NCBI GenBank assembly: GCA_012523155.1
Contig: JAAYJB010000169.1
Span: forward strand, 1-5,302
Length of the DNA: 5,302 nt
Reading direction: 5' to 3'
Source of the DNA: Synergistaceae bacterium
GTDB taxonomy: Bacteria > Synergistota > Synergistia > Synergistales > Aminobacteriaceae
Within the stretch, counting starts at the first letter, position 1. Each line of letters opens with the position of its first letter. Of this stretch, positions 1 to 5,302 are shown piece after piece. Made by a program: the position numbers and the translations under genes. Under the pieces are notes generated by a model, which was given only the letters and a program-made list of their open reading frames with translations, was not told where the DNA came from and made no database searches.

Positions 1-1225
1 CCTGCGTGAGTGTCCCCGTCTTGTCAAAAAGCACGGCCTTCGTCCGGGCCATGGTCTCCAGTACGCTGCCTCCCTTCAGCAGCAATCCTCTTCTGGATGC
101 CGCACCTATTCCTCCGAAAAGCGCAAGGGGAACGGATATGACCAGAGCACACGGGCAGGAGACCACCAGGAACACAAGAGCCCGGTATCCCCAGTCCCGG
201 AATGCCCCCAGGCCTGCCAGGGGAGGGATCAACGCCAGGAGAGCCGCCAAAACCACCACGGCCGGAGTGTACCATTTGGCAAAGGACGTGATGAACCGTT
301 CAGTCGGCGCCTTTCTCTCCCGCGCCTCCTCGATGAGCCTGAGGCCCTTCGAGAGCGTCGATTCTCCGAAAGGACGGAGGACTTCTACCCGTAACGTTCC
401 TCCAAGGTTGACGCTTCCTGCGAGTACCTCGTCCCCCTCTCCGGCATCCCGCGGAACTGATTCTCCCGTAAGGGATGAAGTGTCGAGGGAAGAAGTACCG
501 GCAGAAACGACCCCGTCGAGGGGAACCCGCTCCCCCGGCCTGATGAGAACGGTCTGTCCCACCCTGACATCCATGGCTTTCACACGCTGCTCTTTCCCGT
601 TTTCCAGCAGTGTTGCCGAATCAGGCCGGATATCCATGAGGGAAAGTATGGAACGCCGTGACCGTTCCACGGCCATGGACTGGACAAGCTCACCGGATTC
701 ATAAAAAAGCATCACCGCCACGGCTTCTGCAAATTCGCCGATTGCAAACGCACCGAATGTTGCCGCAGCCATGAGGAAAAACTCGTCAAAGACGATCCCT
801 TTCCGGAAATTGAGGAACACGGAGCGGAGAACGTTCATGCCTGCGGTCAGGTATGCTGAAACATAGAGGACCGTACGCCAGGCACCATCTCCGGGAAGAA
901 ATATCGCCGACAGCCACAGAACAGCTGCGGCGGAAAGGCGGAACACGTCCTTTTTCGGAAACACCGGGGAGGACGATGAAACACTCTCCTCCGAAACGAC
1001 CACTCCGGGTTCTATAGAGTCGACAACAGCCCTGATACGGGAGAGGAGTTCGTCGCTGTCGCCTCTTTCGGAGAGGGAAACCTTCATCCGGCCTCCTACA
1101 AGATCGATGACCGCACCCGAGACTCCGGGAAGCCCGCTTACCTGCTCCTCTATCCTTGCCGAACAGCCGGCACAGTTCAAGCCCTCCAGGGAAAGCCTGA
1201 GTTCACTGGAAGAATGGCTACCCAT
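1..1225 (-). CDS. Heavy-metal-exporting P1B-type ATPase (CadA/ZntA class), C-terminus cut by window edge
   Basis: An inner-membrane pump that uses ATP to expel divalent soft metals (Zn, Cd, Pb, sometimes Co). I translated the frame from 1225 to the left edge: 408 codons with no stop. An HMA metal-binding domain covers residues about 8-75, with the CxxC site C18-A-G-C21 in GLNCAGC. Hydrophobic segments lie near 94-110, 116-133, 147-177, 318-340 and 349-372. The actuator domain carries TGES at 253-256. The membrane metal-site motif is CPC at 357-359, within SCPCALVIS. The phosphorylation motif DKTGT begins at Asp401. CPC together with the ELVQSMAVERSRRSI stretch fits the Zn/Cd/Pb subgroup rather than copper pumps, though ion choice is inferred. 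The family is usually 600-750 residues, so the N and most of the P domain lie beyond the left edge; nothing suggests a real truncation. The start is supported by GGAGG nine bases upstream and by the 8-nt overlap with the repressor gene. Confidence 0.96.
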   Translation of the reverse strand, partial: MGSHSSSELRLSLEGLNCAGCSARIEEQVSGLPGVSGAVIDLVGGRMKVSLSERGDSDELLSRIRAVVDSIEPGVVVSEESVSSSSPVFPKKDVFRLSAAAVLWLSAIFLPGDGAWRTVLYVSAYLTAGMNVLRSVFLNFRKGIVFDEFFLMAAATFGAFAIGEFAEAVAVMLFYESGELVQSMAVERSRRSILSLMDIRPDSATLLENGKEQRVKAMDVRVGQTVLIRPGERVPLDGVVSAGTSSLDTSSLTGESVPRDAGEGDEVLAGSVNLGGTLRVEVLRPFGESTLSKGLRLIEEARERKAPTERFITSFAKWYTPAVVVLAALLALIPPLAGLGAFRDWGYRALVFLVVSCPCALVISVPLALFGGIGAASRRGLLLKGGSVLETMARTKAVLFDKTGTLTQ

Positions 1226-1598
1226 GAGCTTCTTCCTCCCCCGAACCCGGTGCAATATGCCTGACATGACGGAATCCCTGTTCAAAGATCGTCCGCACAT
1301 GGTCATCATCAAGGCCGTAAATGGATGATCGTCCCCTGCGGGTCACCCTGACCAGCCGTGCCTGTTTCAGTACGCGCAGCTGGTGAGAGATGGCCGACTG
1401 GTTCATACCGAGCAGGGCCGCAATATCCGCAACGCACAGATCAGAGGCTGAAAGGGAGCACAGTATCTTGATCCTCGTTGAATCACCGAAAACCCTGAAC
1501 AAATCTGCAAGTTCGTATAGGGTTTCATCCTCCGGCATCCGGGAAGCCACTTCCGGGAGGTCAGGAGAATGAATTCCCCGGTTTTGTATATTGGTCAT
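1218..1598 (-). CDS. ArsR/SmtB-family metal-sensing repressor (zinc-type, alpha-5 site)
   Basis: A 126-residue winged-helix repressor, of normal length for the family. It should bind as a dimer to the palindrome just upstream and leave it when metal binds. The helix-turn-helix lies at about residues 53-80, with the recognition helix NQSAISHQLRVLKQARL, followed by the wing RVTRRGRSSIY. The last helix holds D98-x-H100-x10-H111-x2-H114, the same spacing as the alpha-5 Zn(II)/Co(II) site of CzrA and SmtB. The alpha-3 region reads DLCVADIA: it keeps one cysteine (C55), but the second one of the CadC ELCVC motif is alanine, so a Cd/Pb thiolate site looks incomplete. The start at 1598 has GGAGGAG (1604-1610) five bases upstream. 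The gene leads the operon and overlaps the ATPase start, so it very likely controls itself and the pump. The family call is firm; the metal identity is inferred from the ligand pattern. Confidence 0.96.
   Translation of the reverse strand: MTNIQNRGIHSPDLPEVASRMPEDETLYELADLFRVFGDSTRIKILCSLSASDLCVADIAALLGMNQSAISHQLRVLKQARLVRVTRRGRSSIYGLDDDHVRTIFEQGFRHVRHIAPGSGEEEAHG
1235..1239 (-). promoter_or_regulatory. Ribosome-binding site of the P-type ATPase, inside the repressor gene
   Basis: On the minus strand GGAGG (within GGGAGGAAG) lies nine bases before the ATG at 1223-1225. It sits inside the last codons of the repressor gene. It supports the ATPase start that overlaps the repressor stop and suggests coupled translation of the two genes. 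Confidence 0.75.
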
Positions 1599-1612
1599 TG
1601 GAACTCCTCCAG

Positions 1613-1650
1613 ATGATATATGAATATATGCTCATATATTCATATATCAT
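1613..1650. promoter_or_regulatory. ArsR/SmtB-type operator: perfect 18-2-18 palindrome
   Basis: The arm atgatatatgaatatatg (1613-1630) is exactly complementary to 1633-1650, with a 2-bp spacer (CT). It contains the inverted TGAA...TTCA core seen in ArsR/SmtB operators, which are classically described as 12-2-12. It lies 14 bp upstream of the repressor start codon, right after the ribosome-binding site, and covers the predicted -10 element, so a bound repressor would block RNA polymerase. Autoregulation is inferred from position and symmetry. Confidence 0.87.
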
Positions 1651-1669
1651 AGGCAGCCGAATTTTTCAA
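1641..1669 (-). promoter_or_regulatory. Predicted sigma-70-type promoter of the metal-resistance operon
   Basis: Reading the minus strand, TTGAAA (1669-1664) is followed after 17 bases by TATATG (1646-1641). The -35 matches the consensus at five of six positions; the -10 is weaker, at four of six. The -10 falls inside the palindromic operator. Transcription would start a few bases further on and give a short leader of about 30-40 nt before the repressor ATG. The AT-rich palindrome allows other -10 registers (shifted by 1-2 bases), so the exact hexamer is uncertain. Confidence 0.6.
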
Positions 1670-1693
1670 GTACCGTGATTTCCCCTGGAGACG

Positions 1694-1732
1694 AAAAAAC
1701 CTCCGCAGCATTCCGGCGTGCCGCGGAGGTTT
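1694..1732 (-). terminator. Rho-independent terminator ending the exported-protein unit
   Basis: The arms aaacctccgc (1697-1706) and gcggaggttt (1723-1732) form a 10-bp stem. Three more pairs (1708-1710 with 1719-1721) can form in the loop. On the minus strand the GC-rich stem runs into six T residues (1699-1694), the normal terminator layout; the plus-strand side has only TTT then CC. It lies 43 nt after the stop codon of the 804-residue protein gene and about 25 nt before the -35 of the metal operon, so it separates the two units. Confidence 0.88.
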
Positions 1733-1775
1733 CCGGTTCATGAAAGAAGAACAAAAGAAGCTCTTTTACGACGAA

Positions 1776-4190
1776 CTACTTCTTTTTCATGATGAAGGCT
1801 TCCAGTTTCCGGACGTGATCATCCACCACCCGGTTATAGTAGATATCGAGCCCCTCCCGGTATTTCTTCAGCGCTTCGGTATACTTTTTCGCATTCTGAA
1901 GCTCGCCCGCCCGGCGCCAGATCGCTTCCGCCTTCTCCTTCGCTTTTGGAATGAACGCTTCGAGTCTTGCGGCATGAGCTCGTACATTGTCGTCAGGCGT
2001 CAGACCGAGTCCCTTCCGGTAGAGCTTAAGGGCTTCCTCGTATTTTTTCGCCTTCTGCAGTTCCGCAGCCTCTGTCCAGATGGCTTCCGCCTGCTCTCGT
2101 GAATCGAGGGGAGGCAGGTCGATAATGAGGGGCGGCTCCTCTTTTGGCTCTTCTTTTGGCTCTTCTTTTGGCTCTTCTTTTGGCTCTTCTTTAGGTTCTA
2201 CTTTAGGTTCTACTTTAGGCTCTTCTTTAGGTTCTACTTTAGGCTGCTCACCGTGTGTTTGTTCACCACTCTGCTTTCCTGGCCGTTCACCTGCGGGCTT
2301 ATCTGGCTGCTGAGGCAGTGCGGCCCGCAGTTCGAGCCCCTCAGCGTATTCCTTTGCCGCAGGGTCATGGTGATATTCGAGGCTTTCCCTGTATTTAGCC
2401 GCAGCTCCGGCAAAATCACCGCCTTCTTCCAGGGATACGGCCGCCTCTCTGAGAGAGAGCGCTTTTTTCAGCCGTGCCAGCTCTTCCTCCAGGCTCTCCG
2501 CCTTTCCAGCTCCGGCAGCAGAGGAGCCCTGCTCCTGCAGAGACGTTCCGGGAACGGCAGTTTCCGTTTCGGGCACCTGGCCTGAGGGAGTCTCAATACG
2601 GTGCTGTCCATCGGAGGTCTTTTCCACTGCAGGAAGGATCTTTGCGGGAAAGGCGTTTTTCATCCTGTGTATTGACGGCTCACCGGGACCGTATCCGCTG
2701 GGGCGGTCCTTGATTATGACATCTCCGTTCGGCAGAGCGGCCATTCCCTCGATAATGCCGAAAGTCCTCCCGGCGGGAACGACCTGGAGAAATCTGCCGT
2801 CCGGGCCATAGATCCAGATCCCTTCCTCGGAATCGTCGTAGGCGTATATTCTGCCTTCGCCGTCAGCGGCAATGTGCTCGGGCCGGAAGTACACTTTTTC
2901 ATCCCCGGGAGTTGCCGGAAGGTCCGTTCCCCAGAAGGGCCATTCTTTCAGCATTTTTCCTTCCAGGTCGCAGAGGGCAAATGTATCAGCCCGGTCGGTT
3001 GCCTCCCGGCTCATTACGAGTCTTTCACCGGGAAGCAGCGCCATTTTTTTCACCCGGGGTGTCTCCCATACCGATAAAAGCTTTCCATCGGGGGAGAAAA
3101 CAAGCACCCTCGGTTTCCCCTTGCTGATATCCGTGCTTCCAAGGGTGACTATTTTTCCGGTCTCAGTCACACCGAGGAATTCAGGCTTGTAAATCCCCTT
3201 CTCCCCCAATGTTTTAGGATCCGCCTTTATTTTGCCCAGGAATTCACCTTTCCTGGAGAAATGCTGGATGTGGGCATCCACGGAGTACCCTTCGTCGGCC
3301 ACGTAGAGCGACCCGTCAGGGGCAAAGGCTATGAACGTCGGCCAGGCGAAGGTCCCGTCTTCTCCCTTTCCATTCGTTCCCCACTCACCCTGAAGGACGC
3401 CGGCAGGATCAAAGAGCCGGATTCTTTTTCCGAAGCGGTCCATAACAGCTGCGGTTCCATCGGCGGCAACGAACGGCCCCTCTGAGTGCCGGAAGGCCTC
3501 CTGGGTCGCACCAAATGGAAAGGAAGAGCCCTTTTCGAGGGGAGCATTCCCTTCTTTCGCCGAGGCCAGCATCGTCTTGATGACGCTTCTGTACTTTTCC
3601 ATCGAAGCTGAAGAACCGGCGAGCATCACAAGGGTATGCATTCCCTCCGTGTCGGGTTCTTTCCCCACCACGATATTCCCTTCCACTTTCCTGGCCGTGC
3701 CCTTTACGTCCACTTCAGCCGAGAAGGAGTAAAACACCGCAGGATGTCCCCCTATGCCGATCTCTTCCTCGCTGGAGGTGAAGTTTTTCGCCTTATCCTT
3801 TGATGCCATGCTTTCCATCTGCTCGAAAAAGGCGCGGTATCCTCCACCCTTCGGCGCCTTTTGACGGGTCACCGCAAGGGCGGCAACGGGAAGCTCCGCA
3901 GAAGAGGGGTCATCCATCAGGTCGGGGTGAGCCCCGGTAAAAAAACCCACTCCGTCCCGCTCCACCACTGGTTTCCAGTCTGAAGGTACGGCTATATAGA
4001 AGAGCCCCGCCCAACGGAGGGCCATCCCCGGGGGAACATCGTCAGCCGAGGGTGCGGCCCCGGCAGCCGGAAGCTCCGCCGCCAGGAGCATCAGAAGGAC
4101 AAGGACAGCCGGAAAAAACCGCCGAAGCGGCATCATTCCTGCCCTGCCTCTCCAATATGATTCAAAAACATTCGAAAACGAAGGGTTCAT
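1776..4190 (-). CDS. Exported mosaic protein: PsbP-like domain, NHL-type beta-propeller, KEEP linker and TPR-like repeats
   Basis: An 804-residue protein of unknown function. Residues 1-46 look like a signal peptide with a long n-region (R23, R24), a hydrophobic core at 25-38 and a likely signal peptidase I site near AAGAA (42-46). There is no lipobox cysteine. Residues about 55-212 (FYIAVPSDWK..., IGGHPAVFYSF, ending in a helix) resemble the PsbP/DUF1795 fold; this is a pattern-based guess. Residues about 236-519 contain six similar segments of the type APDGSLYVADE...FSRKGEFLGKI, as expected of a six-bladed NHL-type propeller. Residues 566-625 form a helical TPR-like unit. Residues 651-687 are a PKEE/PKVE linker. 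Residues 701-804 are two related TPR-like units sharing AEAIW, KKY.EALK.YR.GL and LEAFI. The start at 4190 has AGGAGG eight bases upstream. The gene lies 44 nt after its neighbour and ends before a strong terminator. A role as an extracytoplasmic scaffold or binding protein is inference. Confidence 0.9.
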   Translation of the reverse strand: MNPSFSNVFESYWRGRAGMMPLRRFFPAVLVLLMLLAAELPAAGAAPSADDVPPGMALRWAGLFYIAVPSDWKPVVERDGVGFFTGAHPDLMDDPSSAELPVAALAVTRQKAPKGGGYRAFFEQMESMASKDKAKNFTSSEEEIGIGGHPAVFYSFSAEVDVKGTARKVEGNIVVGKEPDTEGMHTLVMLAGSSASMEKYRSVIKTMLASAKEGNAPLEKGSSFPFGATQEAFRHSEGPFVAADGTAAVMDRFGKRIRLFDPAGVLQGEWGTNGKGEDGTFAWPTFIAFAPDGSLYVADEGYSVDAHIQHFSRKGEFLGKIKADPKTLGEKGIYKPEFLGVTETGKIVTLGSTDISKGKPRVLVFSPDGKLLSVWETPRVKKMALLPGERLVMSREATDRADTFALCDLEGKMLKEWPFWGTDLPATPGDEKVYFRPEHIAADGEGRIYAYDDSEEGIWIYGPDGRFLQVVPAGRTFGIIEGMAALPNGDVIIKDRPSGYGPGEPSIHRMKNAFPAKILPAVEKTSDGQHRIETPSGQVPETETAVPGTSLQEQGSSAAGAGKAESLEEELARLKKALSLREAAVSLEEGGDFAGAAAKYRESLEYHHDPAAKEYAEGLELRAALPQQPDKPAGERPGKQSGEQTHGEQPKVEPKEEPKVEPKVEPKEEPKEEPKEEPKEEPKEEPPLIIDLPPLDSREQAEAIWTEAAELQKAKKYEEALKLYRKGLGLTPDDNVRAHAARLEAFIPKAKEKAEAIWRRAGELQNAKKYTEALKKYREGLDIYYNRVVDDHVRKLEAFIMKKK
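1779..2090 (-). repeat. Two tandem TPR-like repeats encoded at the 3' end of the 804-residue protein gene
   Basis: Residues 701-753 and 754-804 align at a 53-residue (159-bp) offset. Shared positions include AEAIW, ELQ.AKKY, EALK.YR.GL, and LEAFI at the end of each. Each unit is longer than a canonical 34-residue TPR and looks like a TPR hairpin plus an extra helix. The DNA is similar but clearly diverged, so this is an old duplication. Confidence 0.75.
2134..2241 (-). repeat. Nine tandem 12-bp units encoding a (PKEE/PKVE) linker
   Basis: Nine 12-bp units in register encode PKVE-PKEE-PKVE-PKVE followed by five PKEE in the 804-residue protein. On the plus strand, three consecutive units (2146-2181) are identical (ggctcttctttt). 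The three PKVE units (2194-2205, 2206-2217, 2230-2241) are also identical to one another (ggttctacttta). Such copies suggest recent slippage or unequal exchange. A gain or loss of one unit changes the linker by four residues without a frameshift. The peptide should be extended, charged and flexible, joining the propeller/TPR part to the C-terminal TPR units. Confidence 0.95.
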
Positions 4191-4198
4191 CGGTACTG

Positions 4199-4204
4199 CC
4201 TCCT
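4199..4204 (-). promoter_or_regulatory. Ribosome-binding site deciding the start of the 804-residue protein
   Basis: AGGAGG lies eight bases before the ATG at 4188-4190 on the minus strand, directly after a run of seven A residues. The next methionines, codons 19 and 20 (4136 and 4133), would give a more ordinary signal peptide. They have only AGGA directly against the ATG, plus a GGAG about 15 bases away. The upstream start is therefore preferred. Confidence 0.8.
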
Positions 4205-4234
4205 TTTTTTCTCTTCACCTGCATCCTGTTCCCT

Positions 4235-5302
4235 TTACCGGACAGGGCAGAAGTACATCCCCACCGGGAAAGAAACGGACATATTCTCATACCTGAGAGG
4301 TTTCCCGCCAAGGGGGACCCATCCTTCTTCCCACTGTCTTCCGTCACGCCTGACGAACTCAAGAGTATAGAACATCACCAGGTCAAGCGCGAAGGATTCG
4401 GGAGTCTTCCCCTTCTCCGGTGTCCACGAGACTGAAGCGGTTCCCCCGCTTCCCCGGACGTAGGGGCTGGACATTGTCCCGGTGGTGAAAAACCACTCCT
4501 TGACATGCATACGGGCTTCCACTGATTCCATCTCTTCCCGTGCTCCCCTCATGTTCAAAGCGATGGGGGGAATAGAGCCCAGGGAGACCGAAAGTGACAG
4601 GGTCACCTGCCTGCCTTCCTGCTGCCATCCGCTCCCAAGAACAGGGCGCCTCTGGACGGGGCCGTCCCGGCCGTCAAGCCCTGCCATTGCAAGAGCCTGT
4701 TTCAAAGCTTCCGCCATCTGGGTGTCGCTCAGGCTGATCCCCATTTTCGCCATTTCCTTTACCATCTGGTCCTTCACATAATCCCCGGCTTTTGCCGCTC
4801 CTTCGGTAAGCTGCGCCAGGCGTTTCCCTTCAGGACCCGCCGGATCTATTTCTCCGTCAACACCCGAGATCGACGGCGAAAGGACGAGAGGAACGGTGGG
4901 AAGATCGGCGTTCGGATCGTTCGACAGGGGGGAGCCGGTCATCCAGAAAGTCCTGTTCTCGAAGAAATGACGCTTCTCTCCCTTGAGCACCGTTATGGAG
5001 ATGGAATCCTCCGCGAGGGTCCTGCCCTTCCCATCGATGATCCTGACGGATGGGCTGAAGGAATCCCCCGGCTTCAGGCCGGTGTAGCGGTGGGTCTGGA
5101 CGGAGTTCTCCCCGGGACCTTTCCGGTCCTCCACAATAGGGCCTCCGTCGCCGAAATCCCACTCGAATACATGGTTTTTCTTCGGGGATGCCGCGGCCTC
5201 GAACCCGGGCTCCGCCTCCGAGGCGTTATCGAGCAGTTCCAGGACCAGAACCCGGGGAGGAAGAATGGATACTTCGACTTTCTCATCCTCTTTCCAGGCT
5301 TC
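4235..5302 (-). CDS. PKD-domain protein of unknown function, N-terminal part beyond window edge
   Basis: Only the C-terminal 355 residues are visible; the frame is open through the right edge, which falls on a codon boundary. A GTG at 5134 could be read as a start, but it lies inside the PKD fold (after WDFGDGGPI) and has no ribosome-binding site, so it is internal. Residues about 8-106 of the fragment form a PKD-like immunoglobulin-type domain: VEVSILPPRVLV, then WDFGDG at 48-53, THRYTGLKPGD, and closing strands VRIIDGKGRTLAEDSISITV. PKD folds are typical of surface or secreted proteins. Residues about 162-209 are predicted helical (LAQLTEGAAKAGDYVKDQ...). Residues about 230-355 look strand-rich, with no motif I recognise. 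No transmembrane segment or sorting signal is visible at the C-terminus. The stop (TAA) lies 44 nt before the start of the next gene with no terminator between, so co-transcription is likely. Export is assumed, because the N-terminus is not in view. Confidence 0.85.
   Translation of the reverse strand, partial: EAWKEDEKVEVSILPPRVLVLELLDNASEAEPGFEAAASPKKNHVFEWDFGDGGPIVEDRKGPGENSVQTHRYTGLKPGDSFSPSVRIIDGKGRTLAEDSISITVLKGEKRHFFENRTFWMTGSPLSNDPNADLPTVPLVLSPSISGVDGEIDPAGPEGKRLAQLTEGAAKAGDYVKDQMVKEMAKMGISLSDTQMAEALKQALAMAGLDGRDGPVQRRPVLGSGWQQEGRQVTLSLSVSLGSIPPIALNMRGAREEMESVEARMHVKEWFFTTGTMSSPYVRGSGGTASVSWTPEKGKTPESFALDLVMFYTLEFVRRDGRQWEEGWVPLGGKPLRYENMSVSFPVGMYFCPVR

Noticed and set aside
6..704. 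Plus-strand open frame of 232 codons
   Set aside because: It is antisense to the P-type ATPase, whose minus frame carries TGES, CPC and DKTGT. The plus-strand product is Ser/Arg/Pro-rich with no recognisable domain.
1613..1650. Origin-type iteron or mobile-element terminal repeat
   Set aside because: A single palindrome between an ArsR-family gene and its -35 element is fully explained as an operator; there is no transposase, target duplication or DnaA-box cluster.
1753..1767. Small AT-rich hairpin aaaaga/tctttt as a second terminator
   Set aside because: The six-pair A/T-rich stem is too weak and has no clean T run; the GC-rich hairpin at 1697-1732 explains termination.
1740..2102. Plus-strand open frame of 120 codons over the TPR-coding region
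   Set aside because: It is the shadow of the TPR units; it has no ribosome-binding site and lies on the strand opposite the well-supported gene.
2134..2241. CRISPR-like array
   Set aside because: The 12-bp units are contiguous without spacers, stay in frame and encode a Pro-Lys-Glu linker.
2080..2313. Plus-strand frame encoding Gly-Ser-Ser-Phe-type repeats
   Set aside because: The repeats are only the reverse-strand reading of the 12-bp PKEE/PKVE coding units.
4235..5134. Reading the PKD protein as a complete 299-residue gene starting at GTG 5134
   Set aside because: The frame stays open to the right edge and the residues before the GTG complete the PKD fold, so the gene begins outside the window.
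5074..5286. Minus-strand frame of 70 codons with a start near the right edge
   Set aside because: It overlaps the open PKD-domain frame in another register and yields an Arg/Pro-rich product without a motif. The PKD frame with WDFGDG is clearly the real one.

Overview
This 5.3-kb bacterial window carries four protein-coding genes, all on the minus strand, so the biology reads from right to left. By eye the GC content is in the mid-to-high 50s. The ribosome-binding sites are strong (AGGAGG or GGAGG), spacing is tight, and two of the proteins look exported. A GC-rich bacterium with exported PKD and propeller/TPR proteins fits, for example a member of Synergistota or a GC-rich Firmicutes-like lineage. 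That placement is a weak inference, because no rRNA or other phylogenetic marker is present.

Right half (about 5302-1776): two genes that probably form one transcription unit. The first is open at the right window edge, so only its C-terminal 355 residues are seen. It begins with a PKD-type fold (WDFGDG) followed by about 250 residues I do not recognise. After a 44-nt gap with no visible terminator comes an 804-residue exported mosaic protein: signal peptide, a possible PsbP/DUF1795-like domain, a probable six-bladed NHL-type beta-propeller, a TPR-like hairpin, a low-complexity Pro-Lys-Glu linker built from nine 12-bp DNA repeats, and two more TPR-like units. The function of the pair is unknown. 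The domain content points to scaffolding or protein-protein (or ligand) binding outside the cytoplasm.

Middle (1775-1599): a compact regulatory junction. A strong rho-independent terminator ends the upstream unit. About 25 nt further on a promoter begins, whose -10 element lies in a perfect 18-2-18 palindrome of the ArsR/SmtB operator type.

Left half (1598-1): a metal-resistance operon. An ArsR/SmtB repressor carries a complete alpha-5 metal site of the CzrA/SmtB type. Its stop overlaps by 8 nt the start of a Zn/Cd/Pb-type P1B ATPase, which is cut by the left edge just after its phosphorylation motif DKTGT. The expected circuit is simple: the repressor holds the operator in low metal, and excess Zn(II) or a similar ion releases it so that the exporter is made.

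The metal module is a well-known type. The less ordinary part is the uncharacterised pair of exported proteins on the right. I see no CRISPR array, insertion sequence, tRNA or rRNA.
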